From NCBI RefSeq assembly GCF_943912325.1, contig NZ_CALTTX010000007.1, positions 1 to 64,000 of the forward strand: a DNA stretch of 64,000 nt, in the 5' to 3' direction. The notes beneath the pieces are model-generated. The model saw only the letters and a list, made by a program, of their open reading frames with translations. It was not told the DNA's origin and made no database searches. The translations under genes were made by a program, and so were the position numbers. Of this stretch, positions 34,187 through 42,479 are shown piece by piece. The number at the start of each line of letters is the position of its first letter. The first letter of the stretch is position 1. Source of the stretch: an uncultured Microbacterium sp. GTDB lineage: Bacteria; Actinomycetota; Actinomycetes; Actinomycetales; Microbacteriaceae.

Positions 34187-35341
34187 TCAGCGTCGGGCGT
34201 AGCCCCGGGCGTGGCCCGTGACTCCCGTGAAGTGGAAGGGCCCTGCCGAGGCCGGTTCGACCACGAGGTCATCCGACAGCACGACGCCGCCAGTGCCGTG
34301 CAGCTCGCGGTAGCGCTCGATCGAGACGGGAACGCGTGCCGCGAGCGCGGCCGCGGTCTCTTCGCGTCGCAGGTGCTCGCGGTAGCCGGGCACGACGACG
34401 CCCGCGAAGAACTCGCTCACCGAACCCGAACCGTACGAGAACAGGCCGATCCGCCCGCCCGTCAGGTCGGTCTCGGCGTCGAGCAGAGCCGCGAGCCCGA
34501 GGTAGAGCGACGCGGTGTAGCCATTGCCGATCACACGGTTGTAGCGCGTCGAATCGGCGAAAAGCTCGTCGCCGAGGTCGACACCCGTGTGCTCGGCGAG
34601 TCGCTTGTGGGCCTTTGCCGCCATCTTGGTGAACGGCTGGTGGTGTGCGAAGCGCGCGAACTCGGTGACCTCGACGCCGCCGTGCGCGCGGTAGTCATCG
34701 AAGGCGCCGACGAGGGCGTCGAGGTACGCCACGATCGAGAGCTTGCCGTCGACGACCGCCGTCGATCGGTCGTTCGGGCGCCAGAAATCGTCGACGTCGG
34801 CCGTGAAGACGCCCGTCGCTGGCTCGATCTCGACGAGCGCCGGGTCGGCCGAAACGAGCATCGCGACGGCGCCCGCGCCTTGCGTTGCCTCGGCGGCGGA
34901 ATCGAGGTCGTACTTGGCGACGTCGGCCGCGATCACGAGCACACGCTCGCCCGGGTGACGAGCGACGATACCGAGCGCCGCCTGCAGACCCGCGGTCGCG
35001 GAATAGCAGGCCTGCTTGAGCTCGACGACGCGGCACGTCGCGGGAAGACCCAGCAGGCGGTGCACGAAGACGCCGGCGGACTTCGACTGGTCGATGCCCG
35101 ACTCGGTGGCGAGAAACAGCGTGCGGATGCCGTCGGTGCCGTGGCGCTCGATGATCGGCAGGGCCGCCGCGGCCGCCATCGTCACGATGTCTTCGTCGGG
35201 GCCCGGAACGCTCATCTCGTCTTGACCGAGACCGATGTGGTACTTCGCGGGGTCGACGCCCTGGTATTCGGCGAGCGCGTCGAGCGTCAGCACGTTCGAA
35301 GCGGTCGCGATGGCGAGGTCGTGGATGCCGATGGCGCTCAC
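34187..35341 (-). CDS. mvaS: Hydroxymethylglutaryl-CoA synthase
   Basis: Condenses acetyl-CoA with acetoacetyl-CoA to HMG-CoA, the first committed mevalonate step. The 384-residue thiolase-fold protein has Glu80 in FLATESGID, the nucleophile Cys112 in LKQACYSATAGL, and a His in FAHHQPFTKMAAKAHKRL (near residue 234); NRVIGNGYTASLYLG and GRIGLFSYGSGS are also typical. GTG 35341 overlaps the HMG-CoA reductase stop (GTGA). It is the last gene of the six-gene operon. The frame extends upstream, but the conserved SAIGIHD opening fixes the start. Confidence 0.94.
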   Translation of the reverse strand: MSAIGIHDLAIATASNVLTLDALAEYQGVDPAKYHIGLGQDEMSVPGPDEDIVTMAAAAALPIIERHGTDGIRTLFLATESGIDQSKSAGVFVHRLLGLPATCRVVELKQACYSATAGLQAALGIVARHPGERVLVIAADVAKYDLDSAAEATQGAGAVAMLVSADPALVEIEPATGVFTADVDDFWRPNDRSTAVVDGKLSIVAYLDALVGAFDDYRAHGGVEVTEFARFAHHQPFTKMAAKAHKRLAEHTGVDLGDELFADSTRYNRVIGNGYTASLYLGLAALLDAETDLTGGRIGLFSYGSGSVSEFFAGVVVPGYREHLRREETAAALAARVPVSIERYRELHGTGGVVLSDDLVVEPASAGPFHFTGVTGHARGYARR

Positions 35342-36384
35342 TGCTGGCCACCCGCCTTTCGTTCGAGGAGGAGGTGCGAAGCCATGAGCTCGCCGGGATT
35401 GGTCTGCGCGGCCAGCAGCGACAACTCGCTGCACAGCACGGTCGCAGCGCACAGGGCTGCCAGGCGGCGCGCGTTCACTCCGGGTTCGCGCTCTTCGCGA
35501 CATCCCAGTCGCTCGAGAGCGCTCTCGACGACGGGCAGATCCTTGCCGTTGCCGACCGTGCCGACGATGAGGTTCGGCAGCGAGCACGAGAAGTACAGGT
35601 CGCCGTCGCCGCGAACCTCCGCCCACGTGATTCCCTGCGAGCCCTCGACGATGTTCGCCGCGTCCTGCCCCGTCGCGACGTAGAACGCGAGCAGCATGTT
35701 GGCGTAGTGCGCGTTGGCCGAGCGCAGCGCACCCGCGAGGGTCGAGCCGACGAGGTTCTTGCGGGTGTTGAGGTCGACGATCCGCTGCGCGCTCGAGCGC
35801 AACTGCTGTTCGACGAGCGCTTTCGGAATGAGGATCTCGGCGACGACGCTCTTGCCGCGCCCGAGGATCCCGTTGACGGCCGTGGCCTTCTTGTCGGAGC
35901 AGTAGTTGCCCGAGATCGAGCCGTAGTCGAGTTCGGGATGCCACGACAGCACGCGCTCCATGAGCGTCTCGGCCGCGAGCGTGACCATGTTGTGCCCCGA
36001 CGCGTCACCCGTCGTGAGGGCGAAACGGACGAAGAGCAGGTTGCCGGTGATCTCGTGCGTGATCTCGATGAGTTTCGCGTGGCGGCTGCGCTCAGAGACG
36101 GCGGCGGCGAGCTCATCGAAGCGCGCGTCGATGTCGCGGGCCGCGGCGAAGGCCTCAGCGGCGCTCTGGGCGACGAAGAGCGACGAGCGCGTCATGCGCT
36201 CATCGAGCACCGTGACCCGGATTCCGTCGTCGACGAGCCGTGAAATGCGCGCGCCGCGCCCCACCGAGGGCCAGAGCGGGGATTCGTAGGTTGCGAGCGG
36301 AACCTCTTGCTCGCCGACGACCTCGCCCGTGAGCTTGAGCGGCCCGACCCAGCGGGTGGGAATCGGGGTGAATTGATCGGTCAT
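35338..36384 (-). CDS. mvaA: Hydroxymethylglutaryl-CoA reductase
   Basis: Reduces HMG-CoA to mevalonate with NAD(P)H. The 348-residue catalytic domain, without membrane anchor, has SGNYCSDKKATAVNGI with the catalytic Lys, GKSVVAEI, TRKNLVGS, the catalytic Asp in GQDAANIVE, and a C-terminal His in ELMASHLLLER. Length and motifs match the compact enzyme of the Streptomyces CL190 cluster (class-I-like) more than the class-II Pseudomonas type. ATG 36384 overlaps the fni stop (ATGA) and its stop overlaps the synthase start. Confidence 0.93.
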   Translation of the reverse strand: MTDQFTPIPTRWVGPLKLTGEVVGEQEVPLATYESPLWPSVGRGARISRLVDDGIRVTVLDERMTRSSLFVAQSAAEAFAAARDIDARFDELAAAVSERSRHAKLIEITHEITGNLLFVRFALTTGDASGHNMVTLAAETLMERVLSWHPELDYGSISGNYCSDKKATAVNGILGRGKSVVAEILIPKALVEQQLRSSAQRIVDLNTRKNLVGSTLAGALRSANAHYANMLLAFYVATGQDAANIVEGSQGITWAEVRGDGDLYFSCSLPNLIVGTVGNGKDLPVVESALERLGCREEREPGVNARRLAALCAATVLCSELSLLAAQTNPGELMASHLLLERKAGGQQ

Positions 36385-37553
36385 GCGTCTTTCTCCCACG
36401 AGGGGCCGCCGGTGGCGCGGTGCGCCCACGCGGCGATGTCGATGTCGCGCGCAGCGGCGAATGAGGCGGCCTCGCCCCGGATGATGAGGTCGGTACGGCT
36501 GAGCGCGTCGAGATCGGCCGCGCCGAGCAATGCGAACAGCGACGTCACGTGCTCGCGCCACGTCTCGATGAGGGCGATGAGCGCTGCGGCGCCCGCGTCG
36601 GGATCCGGTCCGCCGTCGGCAAGGGCCCCGGCGTCGAGCACGGTCGAGAGGAACGCACCCGAAACGCCCACACCCCGCGCGCCGAGCGCGAGCGCGCGCA
36701 CGACATCGAGCGGCGTGCGGACGGCGCCCGAGGCGAGGAGGGGAAGGGTGGATGCCTCGGGGGAGCCCGTCGCCGAAGCATCCAGCAGGCACTCGACAGC
36801 CGACTGCCCCCATCCCGCGAGGTAGGCGAAGTCCCGGGCGGCGCGACGGTCGTTCTCGATGCGCACGAAGTCGGTGCCGCCGTTGCCCGAGACGTCGGCC
36901 GCGGCGACGCCGAGCTCTGCGAGACGCCGGAGCGCGCGCGCCGTGAGCCCGAAGCCGACCTCTTTCGCGACGACGGGCACGTCGACGGCGCCCACGATGG
37001 CCTCGAGCGACGCGGGCCACGACGAGAAGTCCCGGCTGCCCTCGGGCATGACGGTTTCTTGAGCGGCGTTGATGTGTACCTGCAACGCGTCGGCGCCGAT
37101 CGCCTCGATGGCGCGGAGCGCGTCGTCGGGCGAGCGCTCGATGCCGACGTTCGCGAAGACGAAGCCGCTGGGATTCTCGTCGCGCATGACGCGGAACGTT
37201 GGCAGCGTCTCGGGACTGTCGAGACCGACGCTCATCGAACCCGTCGCGAGGGCGACACCCGTTTCGCGTGCCGCGATAGCGAGCGCGCGATTGATGCGGC
37301 CCGTGTGCTCGCTGCCGCCCGTCATCGCGTTGATGTAGAACGGCAGCGGCCACGACGATCCGACGACGCTCGTGCCGATATCGACGCGAGCCGCATCGAC
37401 GCCGGCGAGCGCGTCGTGGACGAAGCGCACGTCAACCCAGGGGCTGCTCGTCGTCGTCCGATGCTCGGATTGCTGCGCCGCGGCGAGGCGCACGTGGTCG
37501 TCTTTGCGCGTCGAGGCGAGCGGCACGGAGGATTGCGCGGTCGAGTCAGGCAT
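36381..37553 (-). CDS. fni: Type 2 isopentenyl-diphosphate delta-isomerase
   Basis: FMN-dependent interconversion of isopentenyl and dimethylallyl diphosphate. The 390-residue TIM-barrel protein has STRKDDHVRLA near the N-terminus, YINAMTGGSEHTGRIN, QVHINAAQE, PVVAKEVGFGL and DVSGNGGTDF, all family marks. It overlaps the phosphomevalonate kinase stop by 8 bases and the reductase start by 4. Its place in the operon means the cluster delivers both C5 building blocks. Confidence 0.95.
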   Translation of the reverse strand: MPDSTAQSSVPLASTRKDDHVRLAAAQQSEHRTTTSSPWVDVRFVHDALAGVDAARVDIGTSVVGSSWPLPFYINAMTGGSEHTGRINRALAIAARETGVALATGSMSVGLDSPETLPTFRVMRDENPSGFVFANVGIERSPDDALRAIEAIGADALQVHINAAQETVMPEGSRDFSSWPASLEAIVGAVDVPVVAKEVGFGLTARALRRLAELGVAAADVSGNGGTDFVRIENDRRAARDFAYLAGWGQSAVECLLDASATGSPEASTLPLLASGAVRTPLDVVRALALGARGVGVSGAFLSTVLDAGALADGGPDPDAGAAALIALIETWREHVTSLFALLGAADLDALSRTDLIIRGEAASFAAARDIDIAAWAHRATGGPSWEKDA

Positions 37554-38742
37554 CTGCGGCCTCCCGCGTTACGGCGACCGGCCCCGTGACCGGCTCGGCG
37601 AGCGACGCTGCAGCCCGCGAACCCGCGACGACCGAGAGGTGAAGGGGCACGACACCGGCACGACGCCACGCCTCGTAAACCGCCTCGACGTCGACGCCGG
37701 GACCCGCGAGCGCAATCCCACAGTCGCCGCCGCCGGCGCCCGACGGTTTCGCCGCGGCTTCCTGCGCTTCGGCCGCGTCACACAGCGCGCGCAACAGGGG
37801 GGTCTCGATCTCGACGCCCGTCGCGGCGCCGAGGTCGGCGAGCGCGCGGCGGGATTCACGGATGGCCGAGAGAATCAGGTCGTCGCCGCCCTCGTGCAGC
37901 CCCGTCGTCACTTCAGCCGTGAGGGCGCGGGAACGCGCGACGAACGCGGCGCGGGCGGCGTCGACGTCGGCGGCGCGCTTCGCGGCGACGCGCGAGACGA
38001 GGGCATCGGTCGAGGCCGGAGCCCCCGTCCAGCCCACGAGCAACCGCAGACCGCTCGGCGCGGACAATGGCGTGATGGCGGAGCCTGCCCACGCATCGTC
38101 GTGCTCGATCAGCGCCGCGACCGACGTCGTCGGGAGCGCGGCGGCGAGTGCGTCGCGGTCGGGCGAGCGATACGCGATCCAGCCGCCGTAGGTCGCCGCT
38201 GCCAGGTCACCACCCGATGCGGCAGGCGACACAGCGATCGTCGCGAGCATCGCGAGACGGTACACCTCACGGTCACCGAGGCCGAGGTCATAGAGCTGCC
38301 CCACGGCGCGCACCGCTGCGACCGTGACGGCCGCCGACGAACCGAGACCGAGCTTGCGCACGGGGCGCGGCGACCTCGTCTCGGCCGACCCATCGCCGTC
38401 GATCTCGCTGTCGAGCTCGCTCTCGAACACCACGTCGTAGTGTCGGGCCGCGAGCCCACGCTCAGCGCGCACGCGCTCGACGATCCGCAGCGCGGCGAGG
38501 GCGTGCGAGTAGGGATGTTCACCATCGATCGCGGGCACGCCGTCATCGTGGCGCCACGCGATCCGGGGGAGTGTTGCGGGGGAATGGATGCTGCCCTGCT
38601 CGGCTGCGACGCTGACGCGCGCCGTCACTCCGCGGTCGACACCGACGAGTACGGCGGGTTCACCCGGGGTCACGACGGCGTGCTCGCCCACGATGAAGAG
38701 CTTGCCGAAGCCGTGGGCCACGGCGTGGGAGCGGGGGCTCAT
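37546..38742 (-). CDS. mvaK2: Phosphomevalonate kinase (GHMP family)
   Basis: Phosphorylates 5-phosphomevalonate to the diphosphate. The 398-residue GHMP-kinase protein has GFGKLFIVGEHAVV at the N-terminus, the ATP loop KLGLGSSAAVTVAAV, and KPSGAGGGDCGIAL near the C-terminus. This motif set and length fit bacterial phosphomevalonate kinase rather than mevalonate kinase, and operon position agrees. ATG 38742 overlaps the decarboxylase stop (ATGA); the longer open frame upstream is inside mvaD. Confidence 0.9.
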   Translation of the reverse strand: MSPRSHAVAHGFGKLFIVGEHAVVTPGEPAVLVGVDRGVTARVSVAAEQGSIHSPATLPRIAWRHDDGVPAIDGEHPYSHALAALRIVERVRAERGLAARHYDVVFESELDSEIDGDGSAETRSPRPVRKLGLGSSAAVTVAAVRAVGQLYDLGLGDREVYRLAMLATIAVSPAASGGDLAAATYGGWIAYRSPDRDALAAALPTTSVAALIEHDDAWAGSAITPLSAPSGLRLLVGWTGAPASTDALVSRVAAKRAADVDAARAAFVARSRALTAEVTTGLHEGGDDLILSAIRESRRALADLGAATGVEIETPLLRALCDAAEAQEAAAKPSGAGGGDCGIALAGPGVDVEAVYEAWRRAGVVPLHLSVVAGSRAAASLAEPVTGPVAVTREAADA

Positions 38743-39743
38743 CCGTGAGCCTCGAGCGAGGCATCCATCACGCGCACTCCCGGCCCCGGACGCGCGATGA
38801 CGATCTCGGCGAGCGGCGCCAGAGCCGCTTCGACAGTGGGCACGTCGGCGGCGCGGCAGAGCGCGACGACGTTGGGACCGGCGTCGGCTGTGCCCCACAC
38901 GCCCGTGCCCGCGGCGCGCAATGCGGCGATCTCATCGAAGATCGCGACGCTTCGCGGGGTCAGGTAGCGGATGGGCGGATCACACGACTGGATCAGCGCG
39001 TGCATGCGGAGTGCGTTCGTCTCGGTGATCGCCCCGAGCCGGTCGATATCGCCCGCGGCGCACGCCGCGAGGGCGTCGTCGAGGGTGGCCGCGGTCGAAC
39101 TCACCCACGCGGGGTAGAACGGCGACGTCTCAATCGTCGCGCGCATGGCTTCGCGGCTCGACACGGGCTTCTCGGTGCGCGCGACGACCGCGATCACCAT
39201 CGCGAGGTCGGCGAGGGCTTCGGCCGCCGCATCCTCGGCGGGCACGGCTTCGGCGAACGAGGTCTCGTCGTCGCCCGCGCTCCACACGGCGAAACCCGGC
39301 AGGATCGAGCGCGACGCGGAACCCGAGCCCCGGCGCGCGAGGCGGCTGAGGGATGCCTCATCGCTCGGCAAGCCGTAGGCGTGCGACGCGGCGGCGGCGA
39401 GAGCCGCGAACCCCGACGCCGACGACGCGAGGCCGGCGGCCGAGGGGACCGTGTTGTCGGATACGACGCGCGCGTGCACCGCCGAGCCCGCGCGCTCGCG
39501 CACGAGGTCGAGGAACCGCGCGACGCGCGCACCGGGCGTCGAGGCGGGGTCGGTCGGCGTGCCATTGAAGACGAATTCGTCGCGCGTCAGTGCGGGGTCG
39601 AGCGTGACCGTCGTCGTGGTGGGAAAGACATCGAGCGTCATCGAGAGGCTGCCGGTCGCGGGCAGGTTCTGTGTCGCGTCGGCCTTTCCCCAGTACTTCA
39701 CGAGCGCGATGTTGGGGTGGGCGATCGCGGTCCCGCCGCTCAC
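38739..39743 (-). CDS. mvaD: Diphosphomevalonate decarboxylase
   Basis: ATP-dependent decarboxylation of mevalonate diphosphate to isopentenyl diphosphate. The 334-residue GHMP protein has the diagnostic AHPNIALVKYWGK opening, NLPATGSLSMTLD, the phosphate loop PSAAGLASSASGFAALA, and the RGSGSASRSILPGFAVW segment. The start is GTG 39743 (GTGA overlap with mevalonate kinase). The Asp expected late in the protein lies in VWGTADAGPNV. All three kinases/decarboxylase of the lower pathway are thus adjacent. Confidence 0.95.
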   Translation of the reverse strand: MSGGTAIAHPNIALVKYWGKADATQNLPATGSLSMTLDVFPTTTTVTLDPALTRDEFVFNGTPTDPASTPGARVARFLDLVRERAGSAVHARVVSDNTVPSAAGLASSASGFAALAAAASHAYGLPSDEASLSRLARRGSGSASRSILPGFAVWSAGDDETSFAEAVPAEDAAAEALADLAMVIAVVARTEKPVSSREAMRATIETSPFYPAWVSSTAATLDDALAACAAGDIDRLGAITETNALRMHALIQSCDPPIRYLTPRSVAIFDEIAALRAAGTGVWGTADAGPNVVALCRAADVPTVEAALAPLAEIVIARPGPGVRVMDASLEAHG

Positions 39744-40762
39744 GCGGCGATCCTCGTGGCGGGCACGACGGTGGGGTAGACGCCCGTCGCTCCCGCGGCC
39801 GTGAGCGCCGCGGCGATGCGGGCGACATCGCGCCCGTCGGGGGCGAGTGCGATGATGCATCCGCCCATTCCGCCGCCCGTCAGTTTCGCGCCGTATGCAC
39901 CCGCGGCTCGTGCCGCGCTCGTCAAGCGATCGAGGGCCGGCCCGCCGACGCCGAGAGCGTCGAGGGTCTCGTGCGCGTCGTCCATCGCGCGCCCGACGAG
40001 AGCGAGATCGCCCAGAGCGAGCGCTTCGCGGCCGGATTCGGCGAGATCGCCGAGGCGCGAGATGAGCAGATCCGTGCCGACCCGGTCGTGATCGCGGCGC
40101 GCGGCGACTTCGGCGACGGCCAGGCGCGTGCGCCCCCGCACACCCGAGTCGGCGATCACGAGGTGCAGATCGGCGCCAAGAGGCAAGTGCTCGACGCTGC
40201 CGCCACGGAAAGCGATCGGTCCGTGCGCCCGGACGGCGCGCGCGTCGAGGCCGCTCGGCGTGCCGTGCGCGCGACCCTCGGCGGCCTGGATCAGGGCGTG
40301 GGCTTCGTCTGCCGCGAGCTGCACGCCCCAGGCATCCGCGACTCCTGTGACGACTGCAGCGGCAACGGCCGCGCTCGAACCGAGCCCGCGCTCGGCGGGG
40401 ATGTCGCTCGTGATGCTGACGGTCAGCGGGATCGAGGTGTCGAGACCGCGGCGCGCGAGGTGCGCGAGTGTCTCGGTGATCGCGGCCGACGTGACGCCGA
40501 GGCGCTCGGGCGCGCGATCGAGCGGGCCCCGGTACAGCGCGCTGTCGATGCGCGTGCGCGAGCCGCGCCGCTCGACACGGGCCGTCGCACGCAACGCCCG
40601 CACGGGGACGGCGATCGCCGGGCGTCCGTAGACGACGGAGTGCTCGCCGAAGAGGATCGTTTTGCCGCTCGCGGCACCGACGCCGATCGCCGCCGTCGCG
40701 TGGTCGCGTCCGGCGGGTGCTGTGGGGTCCACGGTGCGGTGGACGTCGGTGTGTGCGGTCAT
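39740..40762 (-). CDS. mvaK1: Mevalonate kinase
   Basis: First kinase of the lower mevalonate pathway, and the first gene of the operon. The 340-residue GHMP protein has ASGKTILFGEHSVVYG, the phosphate loop RGLGSSAAVAAAVV, the catalytic Asp in TPSGLDA and the C-terminal AKLTGGGMGGC. ATG 40762 is preceded on its strand by TAGGCT (+ strand 40777-40782), a -10 element placing the transcript start about 8 bases before the ATG, with no strong ribosome-binding site. It is divergent from pyrR across a 176-base gap. Confidence 0.95.
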   Translation of the reverse strand: MTAHTDVHRTVDPTAPAGRDHATAAIGVGAASGKTILFGEHSVVYGRPAIAVPVRALRATARVERRGSRTRIDSALYRGPLDRAPERLGVTSAAITETLAHLARRGLDTSIPLTVSITSDIPAERGLGSSAAVAAAVVTGVADAWGVQLAADEAHALIQAAEGRAHGTPSGLDARAVRAHGPIAFRGGSVEHLPLGADLHLVIADSGVRGRTRLAVAEVAARRDHDRVGTDLLISRLGDLAESGREALALGDLALVGRAMDDAHETLDALGVGGPALDRLTSAARAAGAYGAKLTGGGMGGCIIALAPDGRDVARIAAALTAAGATGVYPTVVPATRIAA

Positions 40763-40874
40763 AGATGCCCCACGCGAGCCTAACAGCGGCCCGGCTGGCC
40801 CGGCTGGACCGCCTCGCCTTCACAGCCTCTTGGCGGAACCCGTGCGGCGTGCGTTCGGGGAGTGCTCTCGGCGC

Positions 40875-40937
40875 TAAGGTGGACGTGCACGACAGCAACC
40901 TTTAACCCCGTCCTGTGAGGCGGAGAAGGGAGCGATG
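40875..40937 (+). promoter_or_regulatory. pyrR promoter and PyrR-binding RNA hairpin over the ribosome-binding site
   Basis: TAAGGT (40875-40880) is a -10 candidate, giving a leader of about 50 bases. In it, CCTT (40899-40902) pairs with AAGG (40926-40929), enclosing an upper stem CCG-T-CC (40908-40913) with GG-CGG (40919-40923) and the loop TGTGA. This bulged hairpin with a purine loop resembles PyrR-binding sites before actinobacterial pyrR. The ribosome-binding site GGAGAAGGGAG (40922-40932) is part of it. PyrR-UMP binding would therefore block translation, as reported for Mycobacterium smegmatis. The rest of the divergent gap (40783-40874) shows only a repeated GGCCCGGCT. Confidence 0.65.
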
Positions 40938-40938
40938 G

Positions 40939-41523
40939 ATGAGCGCACGCACCGTGTTGCACGAGTCCGATATCGCCCGCGCCTTAACGCGCATCGCGCA
41001 CGAGATCCTCGAATCCAATCGCGGGCCCGACGACCTCGTCCTGCTGGGAATCCCGACCCGCGGAGTGCCCCTCGCCCGCCGCATCGCGACGCTCATCGAG
41101 GGCTTCACCGGCACCATCGTGCCGACCGGTTCGCTCGACGTCACGATGTACCGCGACGATCTGCACCGCCACCCCACCCGCTCGCCACGCCCGACCGAGA
41201 TACCCGCCGGCGGGATCGACGGCCGCGTCGTCGTGCTCGTCGACGACGTGCTGTTCTCGGGTCGCAGCATCCGCGCCGCTCTCGACGCCCTCCAAGACCT
41301 CGGGCGCCCCCGCGCCGTGCGGCTCGCGACCCTCGTCGACCGCGGCCATCGCGAACTGCCGATCCGCCCCGACTTCGTGGGCAAGAACCTGCCGAGCGCC
41401 CGTGACGAGCGCGTCAACGTGCGGCTGAGCGAACTCGACGGGCTCGATGAGGTCGCGATCGAGGGCGCCGACGACGCGCCGACAGCCGGGTCGACGGATG
41501 CTTCGGGGGAGGCCCGCTCATGA
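40939..41523 (+). CDS. pyrR: Pyrimidine operon regulator PyrR (bifunctional uracil phosphoribosyltransferase)
   Basis: RNA-binding regulator that senses UMP and represses pyr genes, with weak uracil phosphoribosyltransferase activity. From ATG 40939 the protein is 194 residues: RTVLHESDIARALTRIAHEI, GIPTRGVPLA, and the PRPP loop VVLVDDVLFSGRSIRAALD (near 105-123), ending ELPIRPDFVGKNLPS. The 15-residue tail is low-complexity. A strong ribosome-binding site lies within the proposed RNA hairpin. It is the first gene of the pyr operon, with stop overlapping pyrB. Confidence 0.95.
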   Translation: MSARTVLHESDIARALTRIAHEILESNRGPDDLVLLGIPTRGVPLARRIATLIEGFTGTIVPTGSLDVTMYRDDLHRHPTRSPRPTEIPAGGIDGRVVVLVDDVLFSGRSIRAALDALQDLGRPRAVRLATLVDRGHRELPIRPDFVGKNLPSARDERVNVRLSELDGLDEVAIEGADDAPTAGSTDASGEARS

Positions 41524-42479
41524 GACACCTGCTCGACACCCAGAGCCTCGAACGCGCCGACGCACTACGCCTGCTCGATGTCGCCGAAGACATGGCCGAC
41601 ACGCAGCAGCGCGAGATCAAGAAGCTCCCGACCCTGCGCGGCAAGACGGTCGTCAACCTGTTCTTCGAGGACTCGACCCGCACGCGCATCTCGTTCGAGG
41701 CCGCCGCGAAGCGCCTGAGCGCCGACGTCATCAACTTCTCGGCCAAGGGCTCGAGCGTCAGCAAGGGCGAGTCGCTGAAAGACACGGCGCAGACGCTGCA
41801 GGCGATGGGGGCGGATGCCGTCGTCATCCGCCACGGCGCCTCCGGCGCTCCGCGCACCCTCGCGACGAGCGGCTGGATCCAGGCCGGCGTCGTCAACGCG
41901 GGCGACGGCACCCACGAGCATCCCACTCAGGCACTTCTCGATGCCTTCACGATGCGCAAGCGCCGCTATGGCGCCGAGAGCCGCGGGAGAGATCTCGCCG
42001 GCTACCGCGTCGTGATCGTGGGCGATGTGCTGCACTCGCGCGTCGCGCGCTCGAACGTGTGGTTGCTCAACACGCTCGGCGCCGACGTCACGCTCGTCGC
42101 GCCCCCGACGCTCGTGCCGCAAGACGTTTCGGCGTGGCCGGTTCGCGTGGCGTACGACCTCGACGAGGCGATCGCGGGCGAGCCCGATGCGATCATGATG
42201 CTGCGGATCCAACAGGAGCGCATGAACGCCGCGTATTTCCCGACTGAACGGGAGTATTCCCGACGCTGGGGGCTCGACGCGGCGCGCCTCGCGGCACTGC
42301 TCGCCGGTAGCATTGTCATGCACCCGGGACCGATGAACCGGGGGCTCGAGATCTCCGCCGACGCCGCCGATTCTCCCCGTTCGACCGTGCTCGAACAGGT
42401 GGCGAACGGCGTATCCGTGCGCATGGCGGCGCTCTACCTGCTGCTCGCGGGGGAGCACGACGAGGAGGCGGCGCGATGA
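41520..42479 (+). CDS. pyrB: Aspartate carbamoyltransferase catalytic subunit
   Basis: Joins carbamoyl phosphate and aspartate, the first committed pyrimidine step. The 319-residue protein has the carbamoyl-phosphate motif FEDSTRTRISFEAAAKRL (near 50), HPTQALLDAF, VVIVGDVLHSRVARSN, and the aspartate-binding MHPGPMNRG. No regulatory PyrI gene is present. It overlaps pyrR and pyrC by 4 bases on either side, so the operon is translated as a coupled chain. Confidence 0.97.
   Translation: MRHLLDTQSLERADALRLLDVAEDMADTQQREIKKLPTLRGKTVVNLFFEDSTRTRISFEAAAKRLSADVINFSAKGSSVSKGESLKDTAQTLQAMGADAVVIRHGASGAPRTLATSGWIQAGVVNAGDGTHEHPTQALLDAFTMRKRRYGAESRGRDLAGYRVVIVGDVLHSRVARSNVWLLNTLGADVTLVAPPTLVPQDVSAWPVRVAYDLDEAIAGEPDAIMMLRIQQERMNAAYFPTEREYSRRWGLDAARLAALLAGSIVMHPGPMNRGLEISADAADSPRSTVLEQVANGVSVRMAALYLLLAGEHDEEAAR

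Noticed and set aside
29421..40938. Genomic island with integrase or insertion sequences
   Set aside because: No integrase, transposase, tRNA or terminal repeat was seen, and GC content and codon use resemble the flanks; only gene order suggests insertion.
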